Shown here one piece after another: positions 1-8,102 of a stretch of 25,737 nt of DNA; the first letter of the stretch is position 1, and the number at the start of each line of letters is the position of its first letter. Source of the DNA: Coriobacteriaceae bacterium (GTDB taxonomy: Bacteria; Actinomycetota; Coriobacteriia; Coriobacteriales; Coriobacteriaceae); assembly GCA_902364645.1 (NCBI GenBank), contig CABJEP010000021.1:1-25737 (forward strand), written 5' to 3'. Under the pieces are notes generated by a model, which saw nothing but the letters and a program-made list of their open reading frames with translations, did no database searches and was not told the origin of the DNA. The position numbers and the translations under genes were made by a program.

Positions 1-45
1 TGACTGGCAGTCAAGAGGTCAGGGGTTCGATCCCCCTCGTCTCCA
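1..45 (+). tRNA. tRNA-Ala(GGC), 3' part only
   Basis: The window opens inside a tRNA. Reading back from the 3' end: discriminator A at 45, acceptor 3' strand 38-44, T arm 21-25/33-37 with loop TTCGATC, variable loop 16-20, anticodon 3' stem 11-15 and a seven-base loop CTGGCAG at 4-10. This puts the anticodon GGC at 6-8, which reads Ala codons GCC/GCU. Position 70 is T, compatible with the G3:U70 pair that marks alanine tRNAs, and position 73 is A. The 3' CCA is not encoded. The 5' half lies outside the window, so the G3 partner cannot be checked. Confidence 0.9.
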
Positions 46-60
46 CCCGAGCATTGAATG

Positions 61-89
61 AGGCTCCAACGCAAGTTGGGGCCTTTTTT
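61..89 (+). terminator. Rho-independent terminator after tRNA-Ala
   Basis: A ten-base-pair stem (61-70 with 75-84, one G-U pair) closes on a GCAA tetraloop and runs into six T (84-89). It ends the tRNA transcript before the ABC-F gene. Confidence 0.9.
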
Positions 90-120
90 CATATAGGCAC
101 ACAAGGTCAAAGGCGGCACC

Positions 121-2151
121 ATGATCCTCCTGGTCGACAAGATCGAAAAAAGCTTCGGCGCGCGCGTCCTCTTTAGCGGCGCGTCCTTCCAGATCAACCC
201 CGGCGAGCGCTTCGCGCTCGTGGGCCCAAACGGCGCCGGCAAAACCACCATGCTCAAGATCATCATGGGCATCGACAGCCCAGACGCTGGCCAGGTCCAG
301 TACGCAAAGGACTGCCAGGTGGGCTACCTAGAGCAGGAAACTAATCTGGAGCAAAAGGACACCACCATCCTCGCCGAGGTCATGGCCGCCGCCAAGGAAA
401 TCCGCCGCATGGGCGAGCGCGCCAACGAGCTGCAGGCCCAGATCACCGAGCTCTCCGAGCAGGGCAAGGACGTCGACGCGCTCCTCAACGAGTACGGCCA
501 GGTCCAGGACCGCTTTGAGCACCTGGGCGGCTACGAGCTCGAGAGCAACGCCCGCAAGATCCTGTCCGGCCTGGGCTTCAAAGTCACCGACTTTGAGCGC
601 CCGTGCTCCGAGTTCTCGGGCGGCTGGCAGATGCGCATCGCGCTGGCCAAGCTCTTCCTGCGCCACCCCGACTTGCTGCTTCTGGACGAGCCCACTAACC
701 ACCTGGACCTCGAGAGCGTCCAGTGGCTGCGCGGCTTTATCGCCAACTACGACGGCGCCGTCCTCATCGTCAGCCACGACCGCGCCTTCATGGACGCCTG
801 CGTCGACCACGTCGCCGCACTCGAAAACCGTCGTGTGACCACCTACACCGGCAACTACAGCAGCTACCTCAAGCAGCGCGAGGACAACCTGGAGCAGATG
901 CGCGCCAAGCGCGCCGCCCAGGAGCGCGACATTGCCCATATGCAGGTCTTCGTCGACAAGTTCCGCTACAAGCCCACCAAGGCAGCCCAGGCCCAGGAGC
1001 GCATCCGCAAGATCGAGCAGATCAAAAAGGAGCTCGTCATCCTACCCGAGGGCCACAAGCACATCGACTTTAAGTTCCCTGACCCGCCGCGCTCCGGCGA
1101 CATGGTCGTGGGCCTGGAGGGTGTATCCAAGTCCTACGGCGACAAGCACATCTACAGCGACATCGACCTCAAGCTCTACCGCGGCGAGCACGTGGCGCTC
1201 GTCGGCCCCAACGGCGCCGGCAAGTCCACGCTCATGAAGATCCTCGCCGGTCTGGAGCCGCCCACTACCGGTACCCGCGATCTGGGCAACAACGTGGGTG
1301 TGGCCTACTACGCCCAGCACGCGCTCGAGGGCATGACCGAGTCCAACACCGTCCTGCAAGAGATCGACACCGTCACGCCCAAGTGGACCGTGCCGCAGCA
1401 GCGCAGTCTGCTGGGCGCCTTCCTGTTTAGCGACAACGACTCCATCGAGAAGCAGGTTCGCGTCCTCTCCGGAGGTGAAAAGGCGCGTCTGGCCCTGGCC
1501 AAGATGCTTGTGGCCCCCGAGGCGCTCCTGTGCCTGGACGAGCCCACCAACCACCTGGACATCGACTCGGTGGACATGCTCGAGAACGCCCTGCAAAACT
1601 TCCCCGGCACTATCGTGCTGATCAGCCACGACGAGCACCTGGTACGCGCCGTGGCCAACCGCGTCATCGACATCCGCGATGGCAAGGTAACGGTCTACGA
1701 CGGCGACTACGACTACTACCTCTACAAGCGCGAGGACCTTGCGGCCCGCGCCGCCGCCGAGGCGTCCACGGAGAGCACACCGGCCGCGACCAAGGCAGCC
1801 AAGCCGACCAGCTTCACCCAGCCCAGCGCTGCCGCCCCCAAGCCGGCCGAGGGCAAAAAGACCAAGGAGCAAAAGCGCGCCGAGGCCCAGGCTCGCGCCG
1901 CGCTCAACAAAAAGCTCAAGGGCGTGCGCAACCAGCTCAAGAAGATCGAGGCCGAGCTCGAAAAAAAGCGCGCCCGCTATGACGAGCTTATGGAATTGAT
2001 GGCAAGCGAAGAGCTTTATGCCGATCAGGACAAGTTCAACGCCGCGCTGGGGGAATATAACGGCCTTAAGCAAGAGCTGCCCAAGCTCGAGGACGAATGG
2101 CTGGAGCTTTCCACCCAGATCGAAGAGGAGACCGCGCGTGAACTCTCGTAA
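121..2151 (+). CDS. ABC-F family ATPase (ribosome-associated, Uup/EttA-like)
   Basis: A 676-residue soluble protein with two ABC ATPase domains and no membrane segments, the ABC-F layout. Members act on the ribosome, in translation or antibiotic protection, rather than in transport. Domain 1: Walker A GPNGAGKT at about 35-42, signature FSGGW at about 165, Walker B with [10 protein letters not shown] at about 185-196. Domain 2: Walker A GPNGAGKS at about 362-369, signature LSGGE at about 449, LDEPTNHLD at about 472. The linker between them is the charged helical region expected of the P-site tRNA interaction motif. After an Ala/Pro/Thr-rich spacer (about 550-590), the last 85 or so residues are Lys/Glu-rich and predicted coiled coil, as in Uup-type C-terminal domains. 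The ATG has an AAAGG sequence about nine bases upstream. The stop overlaps the next gene by 14 bases. The exact subfamily is not resolved. Confidence 0.93.
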   Translation: MILLVDKIEKSFGARVLFSGASFQINPGERFALVGPNGAGKTTMLKIIMGIDSPDAGQVQYAKDCQVGYLEQETNLEQKDTTILAEVMAAAKEIRRMGERANELQAQITELSEQGKDVDALLNEYGQVQDRFEHLGGYELESNARKILSGLGFKVTDFERPCSEFSGGWQMRIALAKLFLRHPDLLLLDEPTNHLDLESVQWLRGFIANYDGAVLIVSHDRAFMDACVDHVAALENRRVTTYTGNYSSYLKQREDNLEQMRAKRAAQERDIAHMQVFVDKFRYKPTKAAQAQERIRKIEQIKKELVILPEGHKHIDFKFPDPPRSGDMVVGLEGVSKSYGDKHIYSDIDLKLYRGEHVALVGPNGAGKSTLMKILAGLEPPTTGTRDLGNNVGVAYYAQHALEGMTESNTVLQEIDTVTPKWTVPQQRSLLGAFLFSDNDSIEKQVRVLSGGEKARLALAKMLVAPEALLCLDEPTNHLDIDSVDMLENALQNFPGTIVLISHDEHLVRAVANRVIDIRDGKVTVYDGDYDYYLYKREDLAARAAAEASTESTPAATKAAKPTSFTQPSAAAPKPAEGKKTKEQKRAEAQARAALNKKLKGVRNQLKKIEAELEKKRARYDELMELMASEELYADQDKFNAALGEYNGLKQELPKLEDEWLELSTQIEEETARELS

Positions 2152-2434
2152 GGCCGCTGCCGTGGCGATGAGCATCATCGCCATCGCCTGTCGCATCTGC
2201 GGCATTTTTATGAGTGCGATGACTGTGCTGCTGTGCTTTAGCGGCCTCACCGCCAAGCTGCAGATCGTGGGCTTTGTCGTTGAGCTTTCGCGCGCGCTTC
2301 CGAGCGCCATCGCCGGCTACGGCGTCATCACATCGCCTTTTGGCGGCGTGTTCCGCCTGGATTATGCCATCGTTGCCGTAATTCTGTTTGTAGCCGACTA
2401 CCTGCTCACGCGCGCCTCGCGCCGCGTCCGCTAG
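2138..2434 (+). CDS. Small membrane protein of unknown function
   Basis: A 98-residue protein that I do not recognise. The start is GTG at 2138, inside the last codons of the ABC-F gene. It is chosen because GAGGAG at 2125-2130 sits about seven bases upstream and because the next gene starts nine bases after this stop, which places it in an operon. Two hydrophobic stretches are visible, roughly residues 8-45 and 70-90. The second is followed by a basic end ([10 protein letters not shown]), giving a predicted cytoplasmic C terminus. A short frame continues upstream to 2018, but it would overlap the ABC-F gene by 130 bases and lacks a ribosome site. Coupling to the ABC-F gene and the M50 protease is by position only. 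Confidence 0.7.
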   Translation: MNSRKAAAVAMSIIAIACRICGIFMSAMTVLLCFSGLTAKLQIVGFVVELSRALPSAIAGYGVITSPFGGVFRLDYAIVAVILFVADYLLTRASRRVR

Positions 2435-2443
2435 GGGAGCGTC

Positions 2444-3127
2444 ATGTCCAGCAGCTACCTCATGAAACTGCTCGCGAGCGCCGTCGCCGTCATCGTTGGC
2501 ATCGTGATCCACGAGAGCGCACACGCCGCGGCGGCCTGGGCGCTCGGCGATAAGACGGCCCGTTCGCGCGGCCGCGTCTCGCTCAACCCGCTCAACCACA
2601 TCGACCTGTTTGGCACCATCATCCTGCCGCTGCTCATGCTTGCCGCCGGCGGTCCCGTGTTCGCCTTCGCCAAGCCCGTGCCCGTCTACCTCAACAACCT
2701 CAAGCACCCCAAACGCGACGAGGTCCTGGTGAGCGTGGCCGGCCCCGCGTCGAACATCGCCCTCGCGTGCCTCGCGTCCGCCCTCATGCACGCAACGTAC
2801 GGCAACCTCTATGCAAGCATATCCTTTGCCGTAGCGTCGCAAATCATGAACTTCGGCGCCACGTTTATCGTGGTCAACCTGTCACTCGCGTTCTTTAACC
2901 TCATCCCGATCCCGCCGCTCGATGGCTCGTCGATCATCGTGCCCTTCCTCAAGGGCAAGGCGCTCAACAACTATTACCGTCTGCAGCAATACGCTATGCC
3001 CATCCTCATCCTGGTGCTGTACCTGCTGCCTATGTGGACCGGCATCGACGTGATCGGCCGGTATTTCGACGTTACCGTGTATCCGCTTGCTGAGCAGCTG
3101 CTCAACTTCGCAATCGCCGGCATCTAA
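2444..3127 (+). CDS. Site-2 protease family (M50) membrane metalloprotease
   Basis: A 227-residue polytopic membrane protein of the M50/S2P-like group. The zinc motif HESAH (H23, E24, H27; HExxH) lies in the first membrane segment. The third metal ligand is the Asp of PPLDGS at about residue 160, preceded by NLIPIP as in the family's NLLPIPPLDGG box. These proteins cut substrates within the membrane. The short, PDZ-free form is common in actinobacteria and Firmicutes and its substrates are mostly unknown. A GGGGAG ribosome site lies seven bases before the ATG. Three to five hydrophobic segments are visible. The neighbour scpA begins 84 bases on, as is common for this family. Confidence 0.88.
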   Translation: MSSSYLMKLLASAVAVIVGIVIHESAHAAAAWALGDKTARSRGRVSLNPLNHIDLFGTIILPLLMLAAGGPVFAFAKPVPVYLNNLKHPKRDEVLVSVAGPASNIALACLASALMHATYGNLYASISFAVASQIMNFGATFIVVNLSLAFFNLIPIPPLDGSSIIVPFLKGKALNNYYRLQQYAMPILILVLYLLPMWTGIDVIGRYFDVTVYPLAEQLLNFAIAGI

Positions 3128-3142
3128 GGTAAACTTATAGGT

Positions 3143-3161
3143 CGACCGTGCAAAACGGTCG
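3143..3161 (+). other. Short hairpin between the M50 gene and scpA
   Basis: A seven-base-pair perfect stem (CGACCGT with ACGGTCG) on a five-base loop in the 84-base gap before scpA. No T run follows, so it is not a clear terminator. It may be a processing or attenuation element. Confidence 0.35.
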
Positions 3162-3211
3162 TAACATGCACCCAAACCGCGCCGCGAAGGCGCCGTCAAA
3201 GGAGGTCGAAT

Positions 3212-4024
3212 ATGTCGTATCGCGTGTCGACGCAGGTCTACAGCGGACCGTTCGACCTGCTGCTGCAGCTGGTAACCCGCCAAAAAGTTGATATCGGCGC
3301 CATCTCGATCAGCGAGGTGGCCGAGCAATACCTGGCCGAGGCCGAGCGCATCGAGGCGCTGGACCTGGACGTGGCGAGCGACTTTTTGCTGGTCGCGGCA
3401 ACCCTTTTGGACATCAAGGCTGCCTCTCTGGTGCCGCAGGAGGCCCCGCGCAAAGCCGATGACGACGATGACGAGTTCGACGAAGACCTCGAGGAGCTCA
3501 GCACGCTCGACGGTGATGCCCTGCGCGAGGTCCTGATCCAGCGCTTGATCGCCTACAAGCAGTTTAAAGGCGCGGCGGCGGCCCTTGGCGCGCGCATGCA
3601 GGCCGAGAGCCGCATGCATCCGCGCGTGGCCGGCCCCGACCCCGAGTTTTTGGGCCTTATGCCCGACTACTTGGCCGGCATCACCCTGCGCGGCCTGGCC
3701 GTTATCTGCGCAGACCTGGACGGCAAGCGCCAGACCTTCCTGCTGGAGGCCGAGCACGTGGCGCCGCATCGCGTGCCGCTCGACCTGACGGTGGCCTCGG
3801 TCGACCGCTTTACCATGGCGCACCAAACCTGCACCTTCCGCGAGCTGCTGGACGGCGACGCCACCACCGAGCAGCTCGTCGTCACCTTCCTGGCCATGCT
3901 CGAGCTCGCCAAACGCGGCTCGCTCACGCTGAGCCAGGACGAGATCTTTGGAACCATCTGCATCAACCGAGTCGAGGGCGCCGAGGCTTACGTGCCCGGC
4001 GAGGACCCCGAGCTCACCGAATAG
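3212..4024 (+). CDS. scpA: Segregation and condensation protein A (kleisin)
   Basis: A 270-residue kleisin subunit that bridges the SMC ATPase heads and binds an ScpB dimer in the condensin-like complex. The N terminus (YSGPFDLLLQLVTRQKVDIG) is the typical ScpA signature that packs on the SMC neck. A strongly acidic stretch (DDDDDEFDEDLEEL, about residues 85-98) separates it from the middle region. The C-terminal winged helix (about 190-255) ends with the conserved pattern of FLAMLELAKRG followed by a QDEIFGTI-type strand. An excellent ribosome site (AAAGGAGG) precedes the ATG. scpB follows after 11 bases, the usual arrangement. Confidence 0.95.
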   Translation: MSYRVSTQVYSGPFDLLLQLVTRQKVDIGAISISEVAEQYLAEAERIEALDLDVASDFLLVAATLLDIKAASLVPQEAPRKADDDDDEFDEDLEELSTLDGDALREVLIQRLIAYKQFKGAAAALGARMQAESRMHPRVAGPDPEFLGLMPDYLAGITLRGLAVICADLDGKRQTFLLEAEHVAPHRVPLDLTVASVDRFTMAHQTCTFRELLDGDATTEQLVVTFLAMLELAKRGSLTLSQDEIFGTICINRVEGAEAYVPGEDPELTE

Positions 4025-4035
4025 GAGCGGCAACC

Positions 4036-4755
4036 ATGTCAACCCTTTCAACGCTGGAGGCAAACAGCCTCAAAGGCGCCCTCGAGGCGCTGCTGCTGGT
4101 CTCGAGCGACCCCGTGAGCGCACCCGCGCTGGCAAGTGCGCTGGATATTGCCCCCGGCGAGTGCGCGTCGCTGTTGGCCGAGCTTAAGGTTGAGTACGAG
4201 GAGGCCAATCGCGGCTTTCAGCTGCGCGAGGTCGCTGGTGGCTGGCGCCTGTTTACGCACCCCGCCTACCACGACGTGGTCGAGGCCTACGTGCTGAGCT
4301 GGGACACACAAAAACTGTCGCAGGCGGCGCTCGAGACCCTGGCCGTCATCGCCTACCACCAGCCCGTCACGCGCGAGGTGGTCAAGGGCATCCGCGGCGT
4401 CAACTCCGACGGCGTCATCGCGTCGCTCGTGGACAAGGGTCTGGTGCGCGAGCTCGGTCGCGACCCCGAGCGCGGTCAGGCCATCATCTACGGCACGACC
4501 AACGCTTTCTTGGAAAAGTTCGGCCTGCGCTCCACTCGCGACCTGCCCGATCTGGAACAGTTTGCCCCCGACGAGCAGTCGCGCCAGTTTATCCGCGAGC
4601 GTCTGAGCGGCCGCAGCATTCAGTCCACGCTTGAGGAGCAGGCCGAAGACCTGGACGAAGAGCGCGAACTGCTCGATACCGATGTTGAGGACACCGATGA
4701 CGCAGAGCTTCTGCCCACCGGTGACACCTCGGAGGATTTGCATGACGAGGACTAA
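4036..4755 (+). CDS. scpB: Segregation and condensation protein B
   Basis: A 239-residue SMC-complex partner. Two winged-helix domains are expected: the N-terminal one begins KGALEALLLVSSDPVS, and the second contains the hallmark AALETLAVIAYHQPVTR and VNSDGVIASLVDKGLV (about residues 95-135). The last 60 or so residues are very acidic (many Glu and Asp), probably disordered. A GGAG ribosome site lies about nine bases before the ATG. The 3' end contains the ribosome site and start of rluB, a 14-base overlap that suggests translational coupling. Confidence 0.94.
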   Translation: MSTLSTLEANSLKGALEALLLVSSDPVSAPALASALDIAPGECASLLAELKVEYEEANRGFQLREVAGGWRLFTHPAYHDVVEAYVLSWDTQKLSQAALETLAVIAYHQPVTREVVKGIRGVNSDGVIASLVDKGLVRELGRDPERGQAIIYGTTNAFLEKFGLRSTRDLPDLEQFAPDEQSRQFIRERLSGRSIQSTLEEQAEDLDEERELLDTDVEDTDDAELLPTGDTSEDLHDED

Positions 4756-5713
4756 CGAAGCAGGGGAGACGCGCACCGCACGCGTCGCGGGCGCTACGGC
4801 GCCCACAGGCGGCACCCAGCCCGTCTACCCGCACACCATGCGCCTGCAGCGCTTTTTGGCGCGCGCGGGCGTGGCGAGCCGCCGCGGCTCGGAGGACCTG
4901 ATGACCGCTGGCCGCGTGACCGTCAACGGCCAGGTCGCAACCGAGCTGGGGACCAAGGTCGACGTCGACCGCGACCATATCGAGGTCGACGGCATGCCTG
5001 TCAAGCTCAACCAGGGTGCCGTGTACCTAATGCTCTACAAGCCGACCGGCTACCTCACCACCATGAGCGATCCCCAGGAGCGCCCTTGCGTGGCCGACCT
5101 GGTCCCGCGCGACCGTTTTCCGGGGCTCTTTCCGGTGGGTCGCCTGGACCGCGACACCACGGGCCTTCTGCTCTTTACCACCGACGGCGACCTGTCGCAA
5201 GACCTGCTGCACCCCAGCAAGCACGTCTACAAGACCTACCAGGCGCTCGTGGACGGCCACCTGACCGATCGCGACTTGGAACCGCTCCGCCGCGGCATCG
5301 AGCTCGACGACGGCCTGTGCCAGCCGGCGATCTGCCGCGTCATCAACGCGCGCGAAGCCGAGGCCGTGGCTCCGCAGGGTGTAAAGCCCGGCACCACCGC
5401 CGTGGAGGTCATCATCCGCGAGGGCCGCAAGAACCAGGTCAAGCGCATGCTGAGCAAGATCCACCACCCGGTGATTCGCCTGCATCGCTGCAACTTCGCC
5501 GGCCTGGAACTCAAGGACGTGTCCAAGGGCTCGTGGCGCGAGCTCACCGAGCGCGAAGTGCAGATCCTCAAGGCCGGCGGCACCCCGCCCAAGCAGGCCG
5601 CATCCAAGCGCGGCACCGCGCCGGCGACCAACACCGCGAGCCGCACGCGCCACCACGGCAGCCACGGCTCCGCGCCCAAGCGCAACACCTACCGCGAGCG
5701 CTACACGGGCTAA
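4742..5713 (+). CDS. rluB: 23S rRNA pseudouridine synthase, RluB type
   Basis: A 323-residue RsuA/RluB-family pseudouridine synthase, expected to modify the peptidyl-transferase region of 23S rRNA. An S4 RNA-binding domain begins at about residue 33 (MRLQRFLARAGVASRRGSE). The catalytic motif GRLDRDTTGLLL carries Asp136, and the family box GRKNQVKRML lies near residue 230. The start at 4742 is preferred because GGAGG at 4731-4735 is ideally placed. It gives a polar 32-residue extension before the S4 domain; the ATG at 4838 is the alternative. The C-terminal 50 residues are Arg/Lys/Ala/Thr-rich and low in complexity, plausibly an RNA-binding tail. scpA-scpB-rluB is a widely conserved set. Confidence 0.92.
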   Translation: MTRTNEAGETRTARVAGATAPTGGTQPVYPHTMRLQRFLARAGVASRRGSEDLMTAGRVTVNGQVATELGTKVDVDRDHIEVDGMPVKLNQGAVYLMLYKPTGYLTTMSDPQERPCVADLVPRDRFPGLFPVGRLDRDTTGLLLFTTDGDLSQDLLHPSKHVYKTYQALVDGHLTDRDLEPLRRGIELDDGLCQPAICRVINAREAEAVAPQGVKPGTTAVEVIIREGRKNQVKRMLSKIHHPVIRLHRCNFAGLELKDVSKGSWRELTEREVQILKAGGTPPKQAASKRGTAPATNTASRTRHHGSHGSAPKRNTYRERYTG

Positions 5714-5779
5714 GCAATCCGCCGCGCCCCGACGCCCGCGAACCATACCAGCACGTCAACCACCGAAAGGAAGTATTGC

Positions 5780-6466
5780 ATGATCGTCGCCATCGACGGC
5801 CCCGCCGGTTCCGGCAAGTCCACCATCGCCAAGGAGATCGCCCGCCAGCTGGGCTTTAACAAGCTCGACACGGGCGCCATGTATCGCGCCGTCACCTTCG
5901 CCGCGCTCGACCGCGGTATCGACCTGGACGACGAGGCGGCCATCGACGCCCTCGCCGAGCAGATCGAGATTCGCTTTACCAATGGTACCGGCGAGGACAC
6001 GCGCCTGACCATTGACGGCCAGGACGCTTCGGCCGCCATCCGTACCCCGCAGGTCGACGCCAACGTATCCAAGGTCTCGGCCTACCCGGGCGTGCGCGCC
6101 GCCATGCTCATTCACCAGCGCCGCGCCGCCGAGGACCGCGATATCGTGGCCGAGGGTCGCGACATCGGCACCGTCGTATTTCCCAACGCGCAGGTCAAGG
6201 TGTTCCTGACCGCCGACCCGCGTGAGCGCGCCCGCCGCCGCGTGCTGCAGCGCCACCAAAACGACGCCCAGCCGCTTACTGCCGAGCAGCTCGAGGCCGA
6301 GGTCGACGAAACCCTCGACGCCCTCAAGCAGCGCGATAAACTCGACAGCAGCCGCGAGGTCGCACCGCTCGTGCCCGCCGAGGACGCCGTGCACGTCGAC
6401 TCCACCGCCCACACCATCGACGAGGTCGTACGCATTATCGAGGACCTCATCAACCAAAGGAGGTAA
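5780..6466 (+). CDS. cmk: Cytidylate kinase
   Basis: A 228-residue CMP/dCMP kinase that transfers phosphate from ATP to CMP for nucleotide and phospholipid synthesis. The P-loop is DGPAGSGKST at residues 6-15. The substrate box LDTGAMYRA follows at about 31-39, and AEGRDIGTVVFPNA is the conserved NMP-binding segment near 125. The DPRERARRR motif and lid region are present. The length is normal for the family. AAAGGAAG lies just before the ATG. The last codons include AAAGGAGG, which serves as the ribosome site of the next gene. Confidence 0.96.
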   Translation: MIVAIDGPAGSGKSTIAKEIARQLGFNKLDTGAMYRAVTFAALDRGIDLDDEAAIDALAEQIEIRFTNGTGEDTRLTIDGQDASAAIRTPQVDANVSKVSAYPGVRAAMLIHQRRAAEDRDIVAEGRDIGTVVFPNAQVKVFLTADPRERARRRVLQRHQNDAQPLTAEQLEAEVDETLDALKQRDKLDSSREVAPLVPAEDAVHVDSTAHTIDEVVRIIEDLINQRR

Positions 6467-6469
6467 CTC

Positions 6470-7198
6470 ATGCGCCTGTTTAAGCAGACGCCCGAGGATT
6501 ACTACAACGCCCCCTACGCCGAGTTCCCTGCGCTCATCCGCGCCGTCGTCGTGGTGGTCATGGCTATTCTATGGGCCTTCTCCAAGCTCATGTGGCGCTG
6601 GAAGGTCGAGGACGCCGACCTGCTGTTTGAGCGCCAGGAAGGTCGCGGTAGCGTGGTCATCTGCAACCACACCTCGATGGCCGAGCTCTTGGCCGTGGAG
6701 ACGGCGCTGTTCTTTGGCGGCCGCCGCATCCGCCCCATCTTTAAGTCCGAGTTCGCGAAGAGCAAGATTGTACGCTGGGCCTTTAGCCGCGTGGGCGGCA
6801 TCCCCGTAGAGCGCGGTACTGCCGATATGAAGTGCCTGCGCGCCGCCCAGCATGCGCTACAGCGCGGCGAGGACGTCCTGATCTTCCCCGAGGGCACGCG
6901 CATCCGCTCGCGCGAGATCAAGCCCGAGGTCCACGGCGGTTTTGCGCTCATCGCCCAGATGGGCAAGGCGCCCGTCAACCCGCTCGCCATCTGCGGCTGG
7001 TCCGACATCACGCCCGCGGGCAAAAAGCTCATGCGTCCTAAAAAATGCTGGATTCGTGCCGGCAAGGCCGTCTCGCTTTCGGACGCGCCGGCCGGGCTTA
7101 AGCGCACGGAGCGCCTGGCCTGGTTTGAGTCCGAGGCCATGAACCGTGTATATAAGATGCGCGACGAGTTGTGCGCCGAGCATCCGGGCAGGTTCTAG
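6470..7198 (+). CDS. plsC: PlsC-like 1-acylglycerol-3-phosphate acyltransferase
   Basis: A 242-residue membrane-bound acyltransferase of the PlsC/LPLAT superfamily, expected to acylate lysophosphatidic acid to phosphatidic acid. One hydrophobic segment (about 22-42) anchors the N terminus. The catalytic block reads NHTSMAE: His67 is followed four residues later by Glu72, where the family normally has Asp (HX4D). The glycerol-phosphate motif FPEGTR (Glu141) and a later P-rich motif region (APVNPLAI) are conserved, so the protein looks functional. The ATG is three bases after the cmk stop, with AAAGGAGG inside the end of cmk. Its products connect with plsY and gpsA downstream. Confidence 0.88.
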   Translation: MRLFKQTPEDYYNAPYAEFPALIRAVVVVVMAILWAFSKLMWRWKVEDADLLFERQEGRGSVVICNHTSMAELLAVETALFFGGRRIRPIFKSEFAKSKIVRWAFSRVGGIPVERGTADMKCLRAAQHALQRGEDVLIFPEGTRIRSREIKPEVHGGFALIAQMGKAPVNPLAICGWSDITPAGKKLMRPKKCWIRAGKAVSLSDAPAGLKRTERLAWFESEAMNRVYKMRDELCAEHPGRF

Positions 7199-7200
7199 CC

Positions 7201-8100
7201 ATGAGCGAGAACGTGACGAACACAGCCGCGACTACGTCCGACCAGGACGGCGCGCCTAACATCGAGATCGCCGCCCACGCCGGCACTTGCTACGGCGTAC
7301 AGCGTGCGCTCGATATGGCGCTGGCCGCTGCGCCGCAGGCAGGGGAGTGCAATCAGGTCCATACCTTGGGTCCGCTCATCCATAACCCCATCGTGGTGCG
7401 CGAGCTCGCCGAGTCAGGCGTCGGTCTGGCCGAGACCTTGGACGACGCCGCGTCGGGCACCGTGATCATCCGCGCGCACGGCGTGGTGCCGCAGGTCATC
7501 GATGCCGCTCGCGAGCGCGACCTCGATGTGGTCGACGCCACCTGCCCCTACGTAAAGAAGGTCCACGTGGCGGCCGAGCGTCTGGTGCGCGAGGGCTACC
7601 GCGTGATCGTCGTGGGAGAGCCGGGTCACCCCGAGGTCGAGGGCATTCTTGGCCATGCTGGTGATGACGCACAGGTCGTGAGCTGTGCCGCCGATGCGGA
7701 CGCGCTGCCACTCAAGGGCAAGGTGGGTCTGGTTGTGCAGACCACCCAGACCGCGCAGAACCTGGCCGAGGTTGTGGCCTCCATCACCCCGCGCGTGCAG
7801 GAACTGCGTGTGATCAACACCATTTGCGCAGCCACGAGCGAGCGCCAGCAGGCAGCCGCAACCCTCGCCAACCGCTGCGACTGCATGGTCGTCGTGGGCG
7901 GCAAAAATTCGGGCAACACGCGTCGCCTGGCACAGATCTGCGCTGATGCCTGTGAGCACACGCATCACATCGAGGAAGCTTCGGAGCTCCAGGCCGCGTG
8001 GTTTGCCAACGCGCGCCACATTGGCATCACTGCCGGAGCCTCCACCCCGCAAGAACACATCGAACGCGCCGTAGAGCGTATCAAGGAGCTTTGCCGCTAA
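7201..8100 (+). CDS. ispH: 4-hydroxy-3-methylbut-2-enyl diphosphate reductase
   Basis: A 299-residue iron-sulfur enzyme that makes IPP and DMAPP from HMBPP, the last step of the MEP isoprenoid pathway. The three cluster cysteines are visible: C30 in AGTCYGV, C115 in DATCPYVKK and C209 in NTICAATSERQ. The catalytic Glu lies in GHPEVEG and substrate histidines in LIHNP and RAHG. About 20 polar residues precede the domain. The ATG at 7201 directly follows the plsC stop. A longer in-frame start at 7171 would lie inside plsC and is less likely. The ribosome site is weak, suggesting coupling. Confidence 0.95.
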   Translation: MSENVTNTAATTSDQDGAPNIEIAAHAGTCYGVQRALDMALAAAPQAGECNQVHTLGPLIHNPIVVRELAESGVGLAETLDDAASGTVIIRAHGVVPQVIDAARERDLDVVDATCPYVKKVHVAAERLVREGYRVIVVGEPGHPEVEGILGHAGDDAQVVSCAADADALPLKGKVGLVVQTTQTAQNLAEVVASITPRVQELRVINTICAATSERQQAAATLANRCDCMVVVGGKNSGNTRRLAQICADACEHTHHIEEASELQAAWFANARHIGITAGASTPQEHIERAVERIKELCR

Positions 8101-8102
8101 TC

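Noticed and set aside
1042..2310. Long minus-strand frames opposite housekeeping genes (for example 1042-2310, 8097-9398, 9676-11121, 10862-12400, 12452-14164)
   Set aside because: They mirror the GC-rich third positions of well-identified plus-strand genes, have Leu/Val/Ala/Gly/His-rich low-complexity translations, no ribosome sites and no motifs.
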